The notes under the pieces are model-generated. The model was not told the origin of the DNA. It saw only the letters and a list, made by a program, of their open reading frames with translations, and searched no databases. A program made the position numbers and the translations under genes. A stretch of 64,000 nt of DNA from Escarpia spicata (lineage: Eukaryota; Annelida; Polychaeta; Sabellida; Siboglinidae): positions 4,476,295 through 4,540,294 of the forward strand of contig OZ023206.1 of the NCBI GenBank assembly GCA_963995525.1. Reading direction: 5' to 3'. This document shows, piece by piece, positions 30,548 through 42,349 of the stretch; position 1 is the stretch's first letter; each line of letters begins with the position of its first letter.

Positions 30548-32225
30548 GTAGCCAAAGCAACCAACAATAGGAGAATATCGTCACCGACACGAGCACTAAT
30601 AAAGAAACGACGAGAAATGGTGGATAACAGCGACCGTAAAAAACAAATAGAGTACGCAGAAATATGCAAGACCATCAAAAAGAAAGCGAAGGAGGATATC
30701 AGAAAATATAAACAAGAGATCAAACGAGAAACGATTATGGCATAAAAGAGCTTGAAGAAAGCAAAAAGAACACAGGCACATACTGATTACACTTCTAGAC
30801 AAGCAGGGTAGAGACATATAAGACCAAGATATGATCATGGAACGAATAGAGGAATTCTACGCTGAGCTATACGACAGTGAACACAGTACCATAATTCACA
30901 CCGACCCGAAAGAAGTACCAGAGATAACACCATGGGAGGTGGAAGCAACGCTAAGATATATGAAGAATGGGAAGACATCAGACAACGTCCATGTAAACTT
31001 TGAAACATTAAACGCAGCAGAAGATACCATCTCGAAGACACTGGCTAAGTTGTATACTAAATGCTTATCAGAATGACGAATACTCTCCGCGTGGAAGAAT
31101 GCAAAGATGGTGATAATCTTCAAAAGGGGAAATAAGAAAGACTTAAAGAACTACACACCGATATGTCTGTTATCAAACATCAACAAATTACTCACAAAGA
31201 TACTAACGTATAGGCTAGAGAAGATACTCGACGAAAACCATTCACGAGAGCACGCAGAATTCAGAAGAAGGTACTCAGCGACAAACCACATACACGTCGT
31301 AAACCAACTGAAAGAGAATTGCCGAGAATATAATATCCCGCTCTGCATCGATTTCGTCGACCATGAAAAGGCTTTCGACTCGGTGCAAACTCAAACAATA
31401 CTGACCTGCCTTCAAGAACAAGGGATGGAAGACATATACACCAACAGCAACATATCAACATCAAGAGAGGAGTACGACAGGGTGACATCATATCTCCCAA
31501 GCTGTTTAAGGCAATACTCGAAAGCATATTCTGAAGACTGACCTGGGAAACCAGAGGCTTGAGGATAAACGGAGAATATCTCTGTCATCTTCGCTTCGCC
31601 GACGACATACATATATGCGCTACTACACCGCAAGAACTACAAAAATGCTACAAGAGCTAGCTGATAAAAATAAAAAACAAAGATCTTGTTTTTCAAGATG
31701 AGTATTTCGAAGGTAAAAAGTGATGCTAGAAAATGACACACCAATATATATTAACACGACGCAGACAGAGAAGGTTGAAAGCTACGTCTATATGCATGGG
31801 ACAGCGATACAGTGTCAGAGACAAAAACCAAGACAAGGAGATTCAAAGAAGACTCACAGCCGGAGGGACAGCATTCGCCAAACACCGCGACATCTTCAAG
31901 AGTAACTTTGGAACCGGCTTGAAGAGACAAGTCTACAACTCATGCGTACTTCCAGCGATGACATACGGTGCGGAAACATGGGCACTCACCATGCAGGCAA
32001 AGAACAAGCTAGCAGCCGCACAAACAAATATGGCAATAAGTATGTTAAACATAACATATCGGGAGAGAAAAACAAACATCTGTGTAAGATAGAATACAAA
32101 GGTCATAGACGTGATAGAACAAATCAGAAGACAGAAGTGGACATGGGAAGGGCACATCATCAGACTATGAGATAACCGATGGACATCGCGTATCACAACC
32201 TGGAGATCTTACGAAGGGAAATGAT

Positions 32226-32613
32226 CTAGAGGAAGACCGGCGAGACTAGATCAGTACTGGAAGCTAGAGGAAGACCGGCGAGACCAGATCAGTACTGGAA
32301 GCTATAGGAAGACCGGCGAGACTAGATCAGTACTGGAAGCTAGAGGAAGACCGGCGAGACTAGATCAGTACTGGAAGCTATAGGAAGACCGGCGAGACTA
32401 GATCAGTACTGGAAGCTAGAGGAAGACCGGCGAGACTAGATCAGTACTGGAAGCTATAGGAAGACCGGCGAGACTAGATCAGTACTGGAAGCTAGAGGAA
32501 GACCGGCGAGACTAGATCAGTACTGGAAGCTAGAGGAAGACCGGAGAGACTAGATCAGTACTGGAAGCTAGAGGAAGACCGGCGAGACTAAATCAGTACT
32601 GGAAGCTAGTGGG
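32226..32613 (+). repeat. 38-bp minisatellite derived from the LINE C-terminal motif, ~10 copies
   Basis: Unit CTAGAGGAAGACCGGCGAGA then CTAGATCAGTACTGGAAG (with CTATAGG variants). One copy encodes S-R-G-R-P-A-R-L-D-Q-Y-W-K, the conserved near-C-terminal motif of this LINE group. Because 38 is not a multiple of three, every extra copy shifts the frame, so the expansion itself destroys the protein. Confidence 0.95.
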
Positions 32614-32707
32614 AGGGCACCATCTGGCAGAGGATAGCGCAAGACAGACAGATTTGGAAACGACACGCTGAGGCATTCGCTCAACCACAGGACACTACGG
32701 CTGCACA

Positions 32708-32729
32708 ATGATGATGATGATGATGATGA
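32708..32729 (+). repeat. (GAT)n tail of the LINE
   Basis: CAATGATGATGATGATGATG after the final LINE codons. The minus-strand LINE at 26.6 kb ends in the same trinucleotide, supporting it as the family's 3' tail. Confidence 0.85.
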
Positions 32730-32734
32730 AGATC

Positions 32735-33060
32735 CTTTTATTCACGCATCGAACACTGACTGGCCGTGACCACAGTACATCGCGCATTGTGTAGACCTAC
32801 GCCAGCCAACTAGACCGCTCCGCTCTAGTGAACCCAACCAACCATGTGTCCCAAGTGCAAGCATCATTGGGGCGACCGGTCGTTTCGCGTGGCAGCCCCA
32901 ACACTGTGGAACTCACTACCTTGGCATCTCACACCACAACCACAGTGTTGAATCCTGTTTTTAATTCGAACCTTAAAACTTACCTGTTTTCCAAAACATT
33001 CTGTACGGCGCCGTGAGCAACGATTGTTGGAACGGGACATTATAAATGTCACGATTTTAT
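32735..33060 (+). pseudogene. CR1/L2 C-terminal and 3' fragment
   Basis: The frame near 32868-32930 reads G-D-R-S-F-R-V-A-A-P-T-L-W-N-S-L-P, the hallmark end of CR1/L2 ORF2. It is followed in another frame by N-L-K-T-Y-L-F-S-K-T-F. Directly follows the (GAT)n tail of the previous LINE, so one element probably inserted next to or into the other. Confidence 0.88.
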
Positions 33061-33659
33061 TTTATTTTATTTGACTTTCACCTTAGGTCAACAAGGAGTA
33101 AACTTGATATTTCGATTTTTACCAACAACTACAAAGCGCAGCGTGTGGAATGTTATATTGCATGTGACCTAGACCAAAGTAGGAAGGGTTGCATCTGATC
33201 GGAAAAACGCGACACCAGTCATACCACCTTACCGCTTCTTCCCCTTCCCACAATACCATCGAACGAAGCCCAGTTAGTCTTCATCCTGGCACCACAAGCA
33301 GAGCCCCCAGCAGATATCTAACTCCCGTCTGACTGGTAACCTCCGTCAACCGTTTTCTTAAATTTCTCTAATGTTATTGTTATTTATTATTATGTGCACT
33401 TTCGCGTGGCAGACATTCGAAATGAAATGTGCCATCACAGTTCTGTTGTAGAAGTAGAGTTAATAGATATATAAATAAATTATATATATATAAATAAATT
33501 ATATATATATAAATAAATTATATATATCAATAAATAAATAAATATATGATTAAAATGCCCATATGATAAAAGACGTAAAACTACTTGTTAAAAGTCAATA
33601 GAAATTGCACTAATATGAAAGAAATATGTAATTAAATAAATAATTTAAAAGTTCACTTC
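33061..33659. other. Noncoding; AT-rich simple repeat
   Basis: 33468-33545 holds repeats of ATATATAAATAAATT with a ~20-bp period. Before it, 33390-33450 (TGTGCACTTTCGCGTGGCAG and on) looks like a retrotransposon 3' region, but I cannot place it. No gene. Confidence 0.6.
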
Positions 33660-34545
33660 CATAGATTCTTATGATCCTTTCTTATTTTGAAATATGCCGC
33701 CCAAACTCTCGCCACTATTGACGGTCGAGTGCGCGCAAAGCGTCGAGGTCGGCGGGGCAACGTAGCGTACGACCTGAGTCGTCCGAGGTCGACCCTTGTA
33801 TGTCGTGACACCTGTGTCCACGGCGAAATAGTTGTCGATCGATCGCTGAGCGGGTGCATCGGGTGGCATTGGAGCACGTGCCGAAAATAGACTCCATGTT
33901 GAAGTTACGACGGCTTCGCTGATGGGACGACATCGGCAACGGTGGTGCCTCGTCAAAAATGCGATGCGGCCAATGGATGCCGACGATCTGGCGTAGATGG
34001 CAACGGTGGTACGCATCCAGACGATTTAGCTCTGATTTCGTAAGTGCCCATGTACCCATGTTGTACGTCAACACGGGCATGACGAAAGATGCGTATAGCC
34101 GTAGCCGCAGCTATAGAGAGATCTGTGATCGCCTAAACCACAGCCACAACTTGCGGAAGGCGACGTTGGCTAACTGCTTTCGGCGAGCGACGTCTTCGGC
34201 TTCACCGAGGAACGACCCAAGCTTGCGTGTCATACGCCACTCTTCCTGTTTGCGGTCAGCATGTCGGCTGCTATTTGTTCGTTCTGTTTTCGACGCGTCG
34301 ATCATTAGCGACCACTCCGCCAAGCATGCTGGCGCGTTGCGCTCGATCTTATCGAGGAACAAACGAGAAGAGCTGACGAAGTCCGTGTCTTTAACGTACT
34401 CGGCGTCCAGCGGTAGCCCAGATAGCACACCTACAGCGGGCCGATAGCGGACCGAGAGCAGCAAACTTATCGCCCCTCTGTCAGCATCCGTTTGCGGGCC
34501 GTGGGAATTTTGTCCGCAGGCTCGCCTTCGAGCCGAGGGCGGCTC
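33660..34545 (-). pseudogene. C-terminal half of a non-LTR RT
   Basis: On the minus strand from about 34410: L-P-L-D-A-E-Y-V-K-D-T-D-F-V, where the catalytic Y-A-D-D box has become Y-V-K-D. Then W-S-L-M-I-D-A-S-K-T-E-R-T and K-L-G-S-F-L-G-E-A-E-D-V. After a frame change follow M-P-V-L-T-Y-N-M-G-T-W-A-L-T-K-S and I-V-G-I-H-W-P-H-R-I, the usual stretch after RT. Its N-terminal half is on the opposite strand at 35.2-35.8 kb and a matching endonuclease is at 36.9-37.6 kb (see findings). Confidence 0.88.
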
Positions 34546-34715
34546 ATAGTCGGCTAACGATAGTGTACCGATGGTTAGCCGATCATAGGCCGACTGTCCC
34601 TAATTTGCTAAATGTCTGTTTTCAAGTTATAACACCAAATTATACACATACACTTATGCGTATTGGTCTTATAACTTGAACATTTCAATACTATGTACCA
34701 AGCATTAATGATAAA

Positions 34716-35225
34716 ATGAGCATTACTCGGTACACATTCGTCAATGTCTTGAGATTAACTGGAGTTCGTTCACACAACGAGCTCACCACGATATCCGCAA
34801 GCCAATGGCGAGGCGGAGAGAGCTGTCCTTACATTGAAAGGGTTGCTCAAGGAATATCATTACCTGGCTCTTCTCACATATCGGTCAACTCCGTTACAGA
34901 ATGGGCTATTCCCAGCCGAACTACTGATGGGAAGAAGGCTACGAACACAACTGTCAACACTCCCAAGCACGTTCAGCCAAGGGTACAGACCGGTGACAGA
35001 GAGAAGGTCCGATCCAAAGAGGACACCTACAGATCCAACCAAACACGTACCTACAACAACCGACATAGGACACATGAACTTCCTGTCCTACAGCCAGGTG
35101 ACCAAGTACGGGTTAGGGATCAGGACCGACAGGGCAGGATACTGAGACAGACACATCACCCTAGGTCGTATCTCGTGAGAAACGAATACAGCACGGTGCG
35201 ACGTAACAGGAGAGTTCTGGTTCGT
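34716..35225 (+). pseudogene. Gypsy integrase C-terminal fragment, plus-strand copy
   Basis: Reads [22 protein letters not shown] around 34771-34824 (with the catalytic Glu of integrase), then [27 protein letters not shown]. After a 1-base shift it continues through [20 protein letters not shown] to Y-S-T-V-R-R-N-R-R-V-L-V. Positions 34809-35225 are an inverted copy of 36511-36930, nearly identical. Confidence 0.9.
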
Positions 35226-35829
35226 GTCTGCCAGACCCTATTCCAACTGAAAAGGTCAAGCGAGAAATTGGACACGGCGACATACCGGCCGAATTCTTCA
35301 AATGCACGGCTGACCTGCTAGCAGACACGATTGCCAGCATCTTCAACGATGCGCTGGAAGAACATGAACTGCTCGACCTAGGCAAAGGAGTGCTCGTATT
35401 GATACAGAAGCCGGGAAAACCGATAGGTCCACTAACGAGTGTGCGTCCGATAGTTTTACTATCAGTACTCCGAAAGACACTGTCTCTCATCGTTCTATCG
35501 AGGATCGCGCCGAAAGTTGACGACTACCTGTTGCCGACGCAACCGGGATTCCGACGCGGACGCAGCACGGCCGAAGTAGTCTTCGGGTATCGTTGGCTAT
35601 ATCTGCGAAAGCTCACCGTCAGCGCGTGTCGATCGAATTCCTCGCCATCGACCTGAGTCGCGCCTTCGACACCCTACGTCGCGACAAGCTGCAGGATACG
35701 TTACAACCATTCCTCGGCGAGTTGGAACTGCGAATGATTCGCTTCCTAATCGCCGCCCCTTCGCGATTATCATTCCATTCATTCGCCACATCCATCGGTA
35801 CGCCGCCTGGCAACAGCCTCAGCCCGGTG
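35226..35829 (+). pseudogene. N-terminal half of a non-LTR RT
   Basis: Begins abruptly after the integrase fragment. Signals: D-I-P-A-E-F-F-K-C-T-A-D-L-L near 35280-35320, then VLIQKPGKPIGPLTSVRPIV, L-S-V-L-R-K-T-L-S-L-I, Q-P-G-F-R-R-G-R-S-T-A and, one frame over, A-I-D-L-S-R-A-F-D-T-L-R-R-D-K-L. It ends at G-T-P-P-G-N-S-L-S-P-V (35829), just before the region that should lead to the catalytic Y-A-D-D box. The missing continuation matches the minus-strand fragment at 33.7-34.5 kb. Confidence 0.88.
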
Positions 35830-36200
35830 TACCAGTCTGAAAGGAGGTTCCGGTCTAAGAGTAAGTTCCGGTTCCGTTTTGCGCATTACGCATGCTCGTG
35901 CAAGCGCAGTGCATCAAATGTGACACGCGGTGAGCAACGTGACCTCAGCTGACCGATTAACTTTGACCCTTGCTCGACGCACGCAGCGACTGAGTTACAT
36001 CATTTTTCGTTTGTTGTAGCGACCGTTACCCCACTGTGTTGTTGTCTGTGTTCGTACAGAGACGCAAAGACGGCGTTGTGTGAAACACGTTTTATTTTTA
36101 GCAACATGGCGTGGTCATTACGCAAAGCATCATGTGACCTTATTCAGCGTTCTACCGAATCGTCCCATATGATACAAGTCCGATGTGGGGTAACTGTACA
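35830..36200 (-). repeat. Probable Gypsy 3' LTR (minus strand)
   Basis: On the minus strand CTCTGAGGGGAGG (36201-36213), a polypurine tract, is followed by TGTACAGTTACCCCACATC. An AATAAA lies inside near 36092. The LTR ends either at the RT junction (about 35829, ...CTGGTACA) or earlier near 36012 (...CGCTACAACA). No second LTR is visible, so the length is uncertain. Confidence 0.6.
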
Positions 36201-36288
36201 CCTCCCCTCAGAGTTCGCATTCACACGCTGAACTCTACAGTCATGTTCACCTACAAACATGTCTCTAGACAATGGTGAACTTCGGTGA

Positions 36289-36930
36289 CTATAAGTTCAA
36301 ACGTTCAGGCGACTTTATAGCTCTTCCTGATCTGGTCACAGTCACACATGGAGAGGCCGTGTCTCCGGTTAGGCTAGTGTCGGTGTGCTGTGGCGATGAT
36401 CGCGTCGTCACCGTTGTAGGTGCGCGCGATCTGCGTTCACACACATCTGGGATGCATGATGGTTGTGGCCATCTCACCGGATTAGTCATCGCATGTTGTT
36501 CGTCCGGAGTACGAACCAGAACTCTCCTGTTACGTCGCACCGTGCTGTATTCGTTTCTCACGAGATACGACCTAGGGTGATGTGTCTGTCTCAGTATCCT
36601 GCCCTGTCGGTCCTGATCCCTAACCCGTACTTGGTCACCTGGCTGTAGGACAGGAAGTTCCTGGGTCCTATGTCGGTTATTGTAGGTACGTGTTTGGTTG
36701 GATCTGTAGGTGTCCTCTTTGGTTCGGACCTTCTCTCTGTCACCGGTCTGTATCCTTGGCTGAAGCGTGCTTGGGAGTGTTGACAGTTGTGTTAGTAGCC
36801 TTCTTCCCATCAGTAGTTCGGCTGGGAATAGCCCATTCTGTAACGGAGTTGATATGTGAGAAGAGCCAGGTAATGATATTCGTTCTTCTTGAGCAACCCT
36901 TTCAATGTAAGGACAGCTCTCTCCGCCTCG
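36289..36930 (-). pseudogene. Gypsy integrase C-terminus with pol end, minus-strand copy
   Basis: Same integrase segment as 34809-35225 in inverted orientation ([13 protein letters not shown] ... N-R-R-V-L-V), with one 6-bp insertion and a few changes. It continues past the other copy to the natural end of pol, T-R-S-G-R-A-I-K-S-P-E-R-L-N-L, and a stop at 36289, 88 bp before the LTR. The frame is open and fused upstream to the endonuclease fragment, but this is a chance fusion: the junction at 36930 separates two unrelated elements. Confidence 0.9.
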
Positions 36931-37566
36931 CGACGCGCAGACGATGGTCGCTATCGAGTGATGTGCCGGCGTATGATTGAGTGTCTGACAGTAGCGTTTT
37001 GCGCGTCTGTCGGTAAATGACAAAATCGATGACATTCTATATAGGTACAATGCGTGACCTGTCACCACATCGCACCGGCGCTGTCCTTGCCACGTCGCCT
37101 TGTGACGAGAGGTGTGCTGGAATGCAGTATTACAGACAAACAGACCGTGTACCTCGGGAAAGTCGGGGAAGTCGGCGACGGCTATGCCGTTGATGTTCCA
37201 TCTGCCACGCGAGTGTTTTCCCATGAATTCCTCGTCGAGCTTCCTGTAAACGAGCTTGCTTTTGAAATTACCAGCTATGTAAAATAGGGCATTTGACGAG
37301 TGCCGCGACGTGAGACTTGTGAGTTCGGCGAAGAACTGGTCTTGCTCGGCATTGTTGGTGTTAACGCATTGTGACGTCGGGCCGTATACGTTGACGATCG
37401 TCAGCAGCGAGTTGTTGGTCGGACGCAGTTGAATTGCAGCGATTTCTCCAATTCTACATTTGAATGTATTACCATTACATACAGTTTCAAATACTCCAAA
37501 GACTGCCACAAGTAGATCTTGACTGGAACAACAGCCAAGTTCAAACCCGCCTTCCCCCATGCACAC
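36931..37566 (-). pseudogene. Non-LTR retrotransposon endonuclease fragment
   Basis: Minus-strand AP-type endonuclease domain: A-A-I-Q-L-R-P, TIVNVYGPTSQ, F-Y-I-A-G-N-F-K-S-K-L where G-D-F-N is expected (catalytic Asp replaced by Asn), then LFVCNTAFQHTSRHKATW and S-S-I-L-S-F-T-D-R-R-A-K-R. Near the end P-A-H-H-S stands where S-D-H is usual. It would nick target DNA for insertion; key residues are lost. Probably the same LINE as the two RT halves nearby, by position and order. Confidence 0.85.
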
Positions 37567-37861
37567 CCAACGCCCAGGTGCGGGTGCACCCCGACCTGCC
37601 CGGTCGCTACTCCACTAGGCCCGATAGTGAGCTACGAAACAGTTGCTGAACAAAATCGGCCACTTTCCTAACGACGCGCCCTACCCTTAGCAAAAAATCT
37701 ATACATTATCTGTATAATTCTATAGAATTCAAGGAACTTAACTAACTGCGAGGTGGCGTGCAGCATATAGACCCTATATATCTAATTGTGAAGAAAACAA
37801 TAGTAAAAATATTGTTTTCGCAATGTACACGATGGTAACAACAATAATAATTATATAACTT
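37567..37861. other. Unannotated spacer
   Basis: About 300 bp, AT-rich. A lone ATTCTATAGAATTC palindrome lies near 37711, as in the cluster at 7.4-7.65 kb. Confidence 0.5.
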
Positions 37862-39112
37862 ATATTTCTAAATCCTTGGAAACCAAGCTCAGAGGCGCAT
37901 CAAAACAAAAGGATTGGTCAATCTCAAAATCCATAAGCTACGGAGATACGGTGGATAAGCAAGGTTGTAAAGATAAGTTTTAAATGACGACGGATTTGTT
38001 TTATATTTTCAACTGATCTAACACTAACAGGGAGCATATTCCAAAGAGTTGGTGCAGCAACAGAAAAAGTGTTGACTCTAGGAACAAAAAGTAGGTCAGA
38101 ACTAGATGATCGAAGCTATATAGGTTTTCTTACAGGAGTAAGCATTGAATGTCAATAAGATGGTTGCTTATTGGACAGTGCCTGGTATGTAATGGTACAG
38201 ATCTTAAATATATACGATATCGTACAGGAAGCCAATTCAAAGACTTCAAACGTGGTACAGAGCGAGAAAAACGAGGAGATCTTGTAACTACTCTTGTTAG
38301 ACATATTTGGACACGCTAGAGTTTGGTGATAACCTTGCTAGCGATATTACAAAGGAGGGAATTGCAATAGTCAAGTCTGCTTCTAACAAGCGCTGTTGCA
38401 ATAGTTTTAGCAACAGAAAATGACGTATACCGTCGAATACGGCGAAGATCACGAATATGATAAAAAAAAACAGCAGCGACATGTTTGAGATAAGTGTTGT
38501 CGGAAATTGAAGTTACTATCAAAGATCACTCCTAGATTCCGCACCGAGGTTGCTGGCGTGATATACTGATTCAAAATAGGCGTAGGGAAAAACCCACCCA
38601 GTTAGTTTACTACGCTGCATTGGAGTACCAATAATGATAAATTCAGTTTTATTTGCATTTAATTTCAACTTGCTGTCAGTCATCCAGTGGAAGATATCTT
38701 GAAGGCAATCACTAAGTTGGTAAAGGGAGCGATTTGTATCCGGGGTAGCCAACGAAATGTAGATCGATCTGAGTATCATCAACATAAAGATGATGATGAT
38801 CCAAGTTATGTCTTTGTATAACAGAGCTTAGTGGCGTGGTGTAAAGAGTAAAAAGCAAAGGCCCAAGAACAGAACCCTGGGGAACACCAAATAAAGCCGG
38901 CAGTGCAGCTGAAAAGCAGTTCCCAATCTTTATAGTTTGGTATATATCAGTTAGATATAAAGAAAACCAGCTTAGAGCTGTGCCAGATATGCCGTACCAC
39001 TTTAATAGGCGTTCAGTGAGAATGCTGTGATCAATCGTATCAAAAGCGGCAGAGAGATATAGTAAGGTAAGTGCAGTCACTTTACCATTATTAATGTTCA
39101 AGTTAATGTCAT
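37862..39112 (-). mobile_element. CR1/L2-like LINE, 5' truncated and broken
   Basis: Minus strand, in order: YLSAAFDTIDHSILTERLL (RT block A), A-L-S-W-F-S-L-Y-L-T-D, L-F-G-V-P-Q-G-S-V-L-G-P-L-L-F and the catalytic YVDD at 38775-38786. After a frameshift: D-I-F-H-W-M-T-D-S-K-L-K-L-N-A-N-K-T-E. After another: Y-L-K-H-V-A-A-V-F-F-Y-H-I-R-D and R-L-D-Y-C-N-S-L-L. Then L-K-S-L-N-W-L-P-V-R-Y-R-I near 38240 and a noncoding tail ending at 37862. The tail is shared with 24232-24400. Confidence 0.92.
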
Positions 39113-41159
39113 TATATGAACCTTTAAGAGGGCAGTCTTTGTTGAATGAAACTGTCTACATGTTGATTGTGACACATTAGTTAATACTTGCTATCCACGT
39201 GGATACATACTTGTTGCTAATTGCTAAGAAATGCCTCTTTGTTTAACCCACCTGGTCATCCATGCAAAACTATTCGTCTTTCCGAATTAACTGAAAACTC
39301 TCCGCAGACTAAGCACGTGAAAATGTAGCTACGTAAGAGTGGCGCCACGTGGCGGACTAGGCTCCAGTCAAACCCAAAATGATGTCGACATCTAGTGAAT
39401 ACTGAATACATTACACTGGGCTGTCATGGCGGATTCCTGGCTGTCAGTAAGCAGAAGCGATCAAGGGTGACTTGTCAAATCGGTGATTAATCCGATTACT
39501 CTGGGAATCTTTAGAGGTGAGTGTAAAACCACTTACGCCAGCGACAGTCCTGTCAGTTGCATGATTGGCTCTAAAAGACGACGGTGATATTTTTCGCACA
39601 AAGTAGAGACAGACGTAGCCTCGTAGTCGTAGGAACGATGCTTACCGCCCAAGCGTCAACGGCGTCTGTGTGTTGTCAGATTTCGGCAACACGTGCAATT
39701 TTATACATTCGGCAGCTGTATTGATGAAAATAACGGCTATGTGAGATGCTCACAGTTTTCACGTTTGGCTCAAATATAAATCATGCAACAACTTAAAAAC
39801 ACATCGGACTATGGAGAGTATGGTGAAATTGGCAATCGGGGGGAGACAACTGAAAACAAATATTTCGTCGACTTGACTAGGCGGATTCTGAGCTTCGTCG
39901 GTTCACTCCAGTCTCCATGTGTTCAGGCAACAGGCAGCTGCCGCGGTCTGGCCTTGGCTTAGCCTTAGGCTTAACATCGTTTTACTCGTGCATGTTTTGT
40001 ACGCGTATAGTATATAGTGTAAATTAAGCAACACAATTTAGTATATCCGGTACATCAGTATTCCATTTTGTAAATAGTTCTGGTTCAATTACCAAGAATA
40101 CAAGATCTATTGCTCTGTCTCTGTCTGTATATTTTGCCAGGGCAATTCCAGAAATTACTGCAGTGTATCTGTAATTAAGTAAGTACTCAATCAATTACTT
40201 GGTAAAAACAATTCCTACCTCCTCGCAACTTCCAAAGTGCAGGAGAATAATCAGCATGATGATTGTGGCCGCGAAAAGGATGATGATGAATTATCTGAGG
40301 CATTTTTCAGAACCCCGTTTCTCATGATATTAATCTATGGTTAGAAAAATATTGATTTAGTTAATTAGTAGATCTGTGAATATACTAATAACAATACCAT
40401 ATATAAGCCTACTACTTACCAGTCATACAGTATGTATTGTTAAAAGTGCCTTCTACCCCATTCATGCAATACTATCTGGAATTGCCTCTAGGAATTATTA
40501 TTGTTACCTTACTCTTAAAAGGCATACTAATGAAGCGTGCTGGTTATAATATACCAGTAAAGTGGTAGAGGTATTCAACTCAACTGAGATCTATGACCTG
40601 TGATTTTCCTGATCCAGTAAGATAACATAATCACTTGGTCAGCACTGCAGGCCCAGGCTGAGTAGATATGTCCAGTCCATCAAGATAAGTAGCTGTTTAC
40701 AAAGCTATTCAGACTGAATTTGGCTCAGGCTTGAGTAGTCACAATTAGTTACCAGAAATGTCTGTTAAAACAGATAATAAATTCCAGTGATTGTGTGGTC
40801 AGAATTCTACATACATGTGTTGTTATGAATAGTTTATCCCTTTTACCTACAGATTGGAATCAAATTAAAAATGTATCTTGTCACATATATAAAATAAAAT
40901 GTCAAGGCTGTGTTAAACTTAAAGATGCATGTATAATTGTAATAAGTACTGATGAGTAAATGTTACTATTATTATTTAATGTCAGATAAACCTGATGAGA
41001 GTACAGGAATGCTTAAAGCTAATTCATTTCATAGCTCATGAATGCTGCACCGTAAAGGTGAATTAAATTTTCCTTGATATTTATTATCCAATAAAACTTA
41101 AAGCCTACTCTGTGCCTACTATTTACAGATGGATCATTAGGTTTGTTCAGCAAATTGAT
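39113..41159. other. Unannotated noncoding DNA
   Basis: About 2 kb with no recognisable gene. One palindromic CTCF-like phrase, GTGGCGCCACGTGGCGGACT, lies near 39340. Otherwise AT-rich and non-repetitive. Confidence 0.5.
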
Positions 41160-41392
41160 TGGAGTTTGTGTGGCCTCCACATGGGCTTGTATGTGTTTGT
41201 GTGGCCTCCACATGGGCTTGTGCGTGTTTGTGTGGCCTCCACATGGGCTTGTATGTGTTTGTGTGGCCTCCACATGGGCTTGTGCGTGTTTGTGTGGCCA
41301 CCACATGGGCTTTTATGTGTTTGTGTGGCCTCCACATGGGCTTGTACGTGTTTGTGTGGCCTCCACATGGGCTTTTATGTGTTTGTTTGGGT
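41160..41392. repeat. 31-bp minisatellite, ~7.5 copies
   Basis: Unit GGCCTCCACATGGGCTTGTA then TGTGTTTGTGT, period 31 bp, with GTGCG and TTTATG variants alternating. Because 31 is not a multiple of three, each frame cycles through all three readings; it is open on both strands and looks like a Cys/Trp/Val-rich protein, an artefact. Confidence 0.95.
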
Positions 41393-42349
41393 TGAATTAA
41401 GCCTCTTACTAGGAAGTTGTGGAACAGAAATAGCACTGAGGTCTGTAATAACATTTGGGGAATGTTGCTGTTACTGACAGATAACGTTGCCCTTTAGAAC
41501 CGCAGTTGTTCTAACAAATGGATCTACACCATTTGTACCATTAATGTGGTTAAGTTATGATATTCAGTCTATTTCTAATGAACCAAATCCATGTACATAT
41601 ACATTCTCCGCGTTCAGCATGCTGCCTTATAGTCTTAGTGTGTTTTATTCCATCACAACACCCAACTAGCATGTACACAGCGTAAATTAATTCACATAAC
41701 CACAGCTAGTCCGATGTGACTGCTCCTTTAAACATGGACTAGTCCGGTCACTGAAACTACTCATCCGGGGTGGTCAGACCGGCCTTATTTCACAGCCTGA
41801 GTGGAAATATTGATCAGATAAGTACAATTTTGCATCAGTATAATTAATAAAATACCTGTAGACATTAAGAAACAATTATAGTTAAAAGTATTTTAGAATA
41901 CCTTAGCTTTCGTGAGCGATATTAGAAGGTTTGTTGATAAAATCGTAGTGTTACATCCATTTGCTAGGGGGCACGTAGTGTATGTCTGGCGTAGGATAGT
42001 TGGGCACTAGGTGATAGATCAGTCTAATTCAGAGTATTTACATTATTGAAAATATTTGAATAAGTGATTTGGAACATAGACTACACACAAAGAAGTGTCT
42101 GCCAAATAGCGTAATAACTAAAAATACTTAGTTTCACTTTGACTCATGAACCAGTGCGAACTGGTTCAACATACACACATGTAAATATATAGTTATGTTG
42201 TAGTAGAAGGCCACTTAACTTAGACGTAGTCATTCTGGTACACATTATACGGAGGAAACGGTCCTTCTAAAGACTACGTAGAAAGGTATAAACTATTTGT
42301 GATGTGGTAGCTTGCAAGCGGCCAGTCAAGGCAAAGGGACACTTGGTGT
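41393..42349. other. Unannotated noncoding DNA
   Basis: No gene recognised. A CTCF-like phrase, TTTGCTAGGGGGCACG, lies near 41961. Confidence 0.5.

Larger units (their letters stand above)
30175..32735 (+). mobile_element. 5'-truncated RTE-like non-LTR retrotransposon
   Basis: Starts after the endonuclease and runs through RT to a (GAT)n tail. Order of signals: an L-Q-E-L-D-D-I-D segment, an 11-residue repeat, S-S-P-T-R-A-L-I-K-K-R-R-E, then M-E-R-I-E-E-F-Y-A-E-L-Y near 30837-30875. RT blocks follow: K-D-L-K-N-Y-T-P-I-C-L-L-S near 31140-31175, D-H-E-K-A-F-D-S-V near 31360, and an intact FADD at 31595-31606. Then come Y-G-A-E-T-W-A-L-T near 31967 and a C-terminal region broken by a minisatellite. 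The last segment is W-Q-R-I-A-Q-D-R-Q-I-W-K near 32625-32660. At least three frameshifts or stops occur (31073, 31539, 32090). Replication is impossible in this state. Confidence 0.92.

Noticed and set aside
36289..37566. A 425-codon fusion gene
   Set aside because: It joins a LINE endonuclease fragment to a Gypsy integrase end at 36930; catalytic residues are lost and the fusion is a chance open frame.
41019..41477. Cys/Trp/His-rich secreted or metal-binding protein
   Set aside because: The 31-bp repeat is open on both strands and produces such residues by chance.
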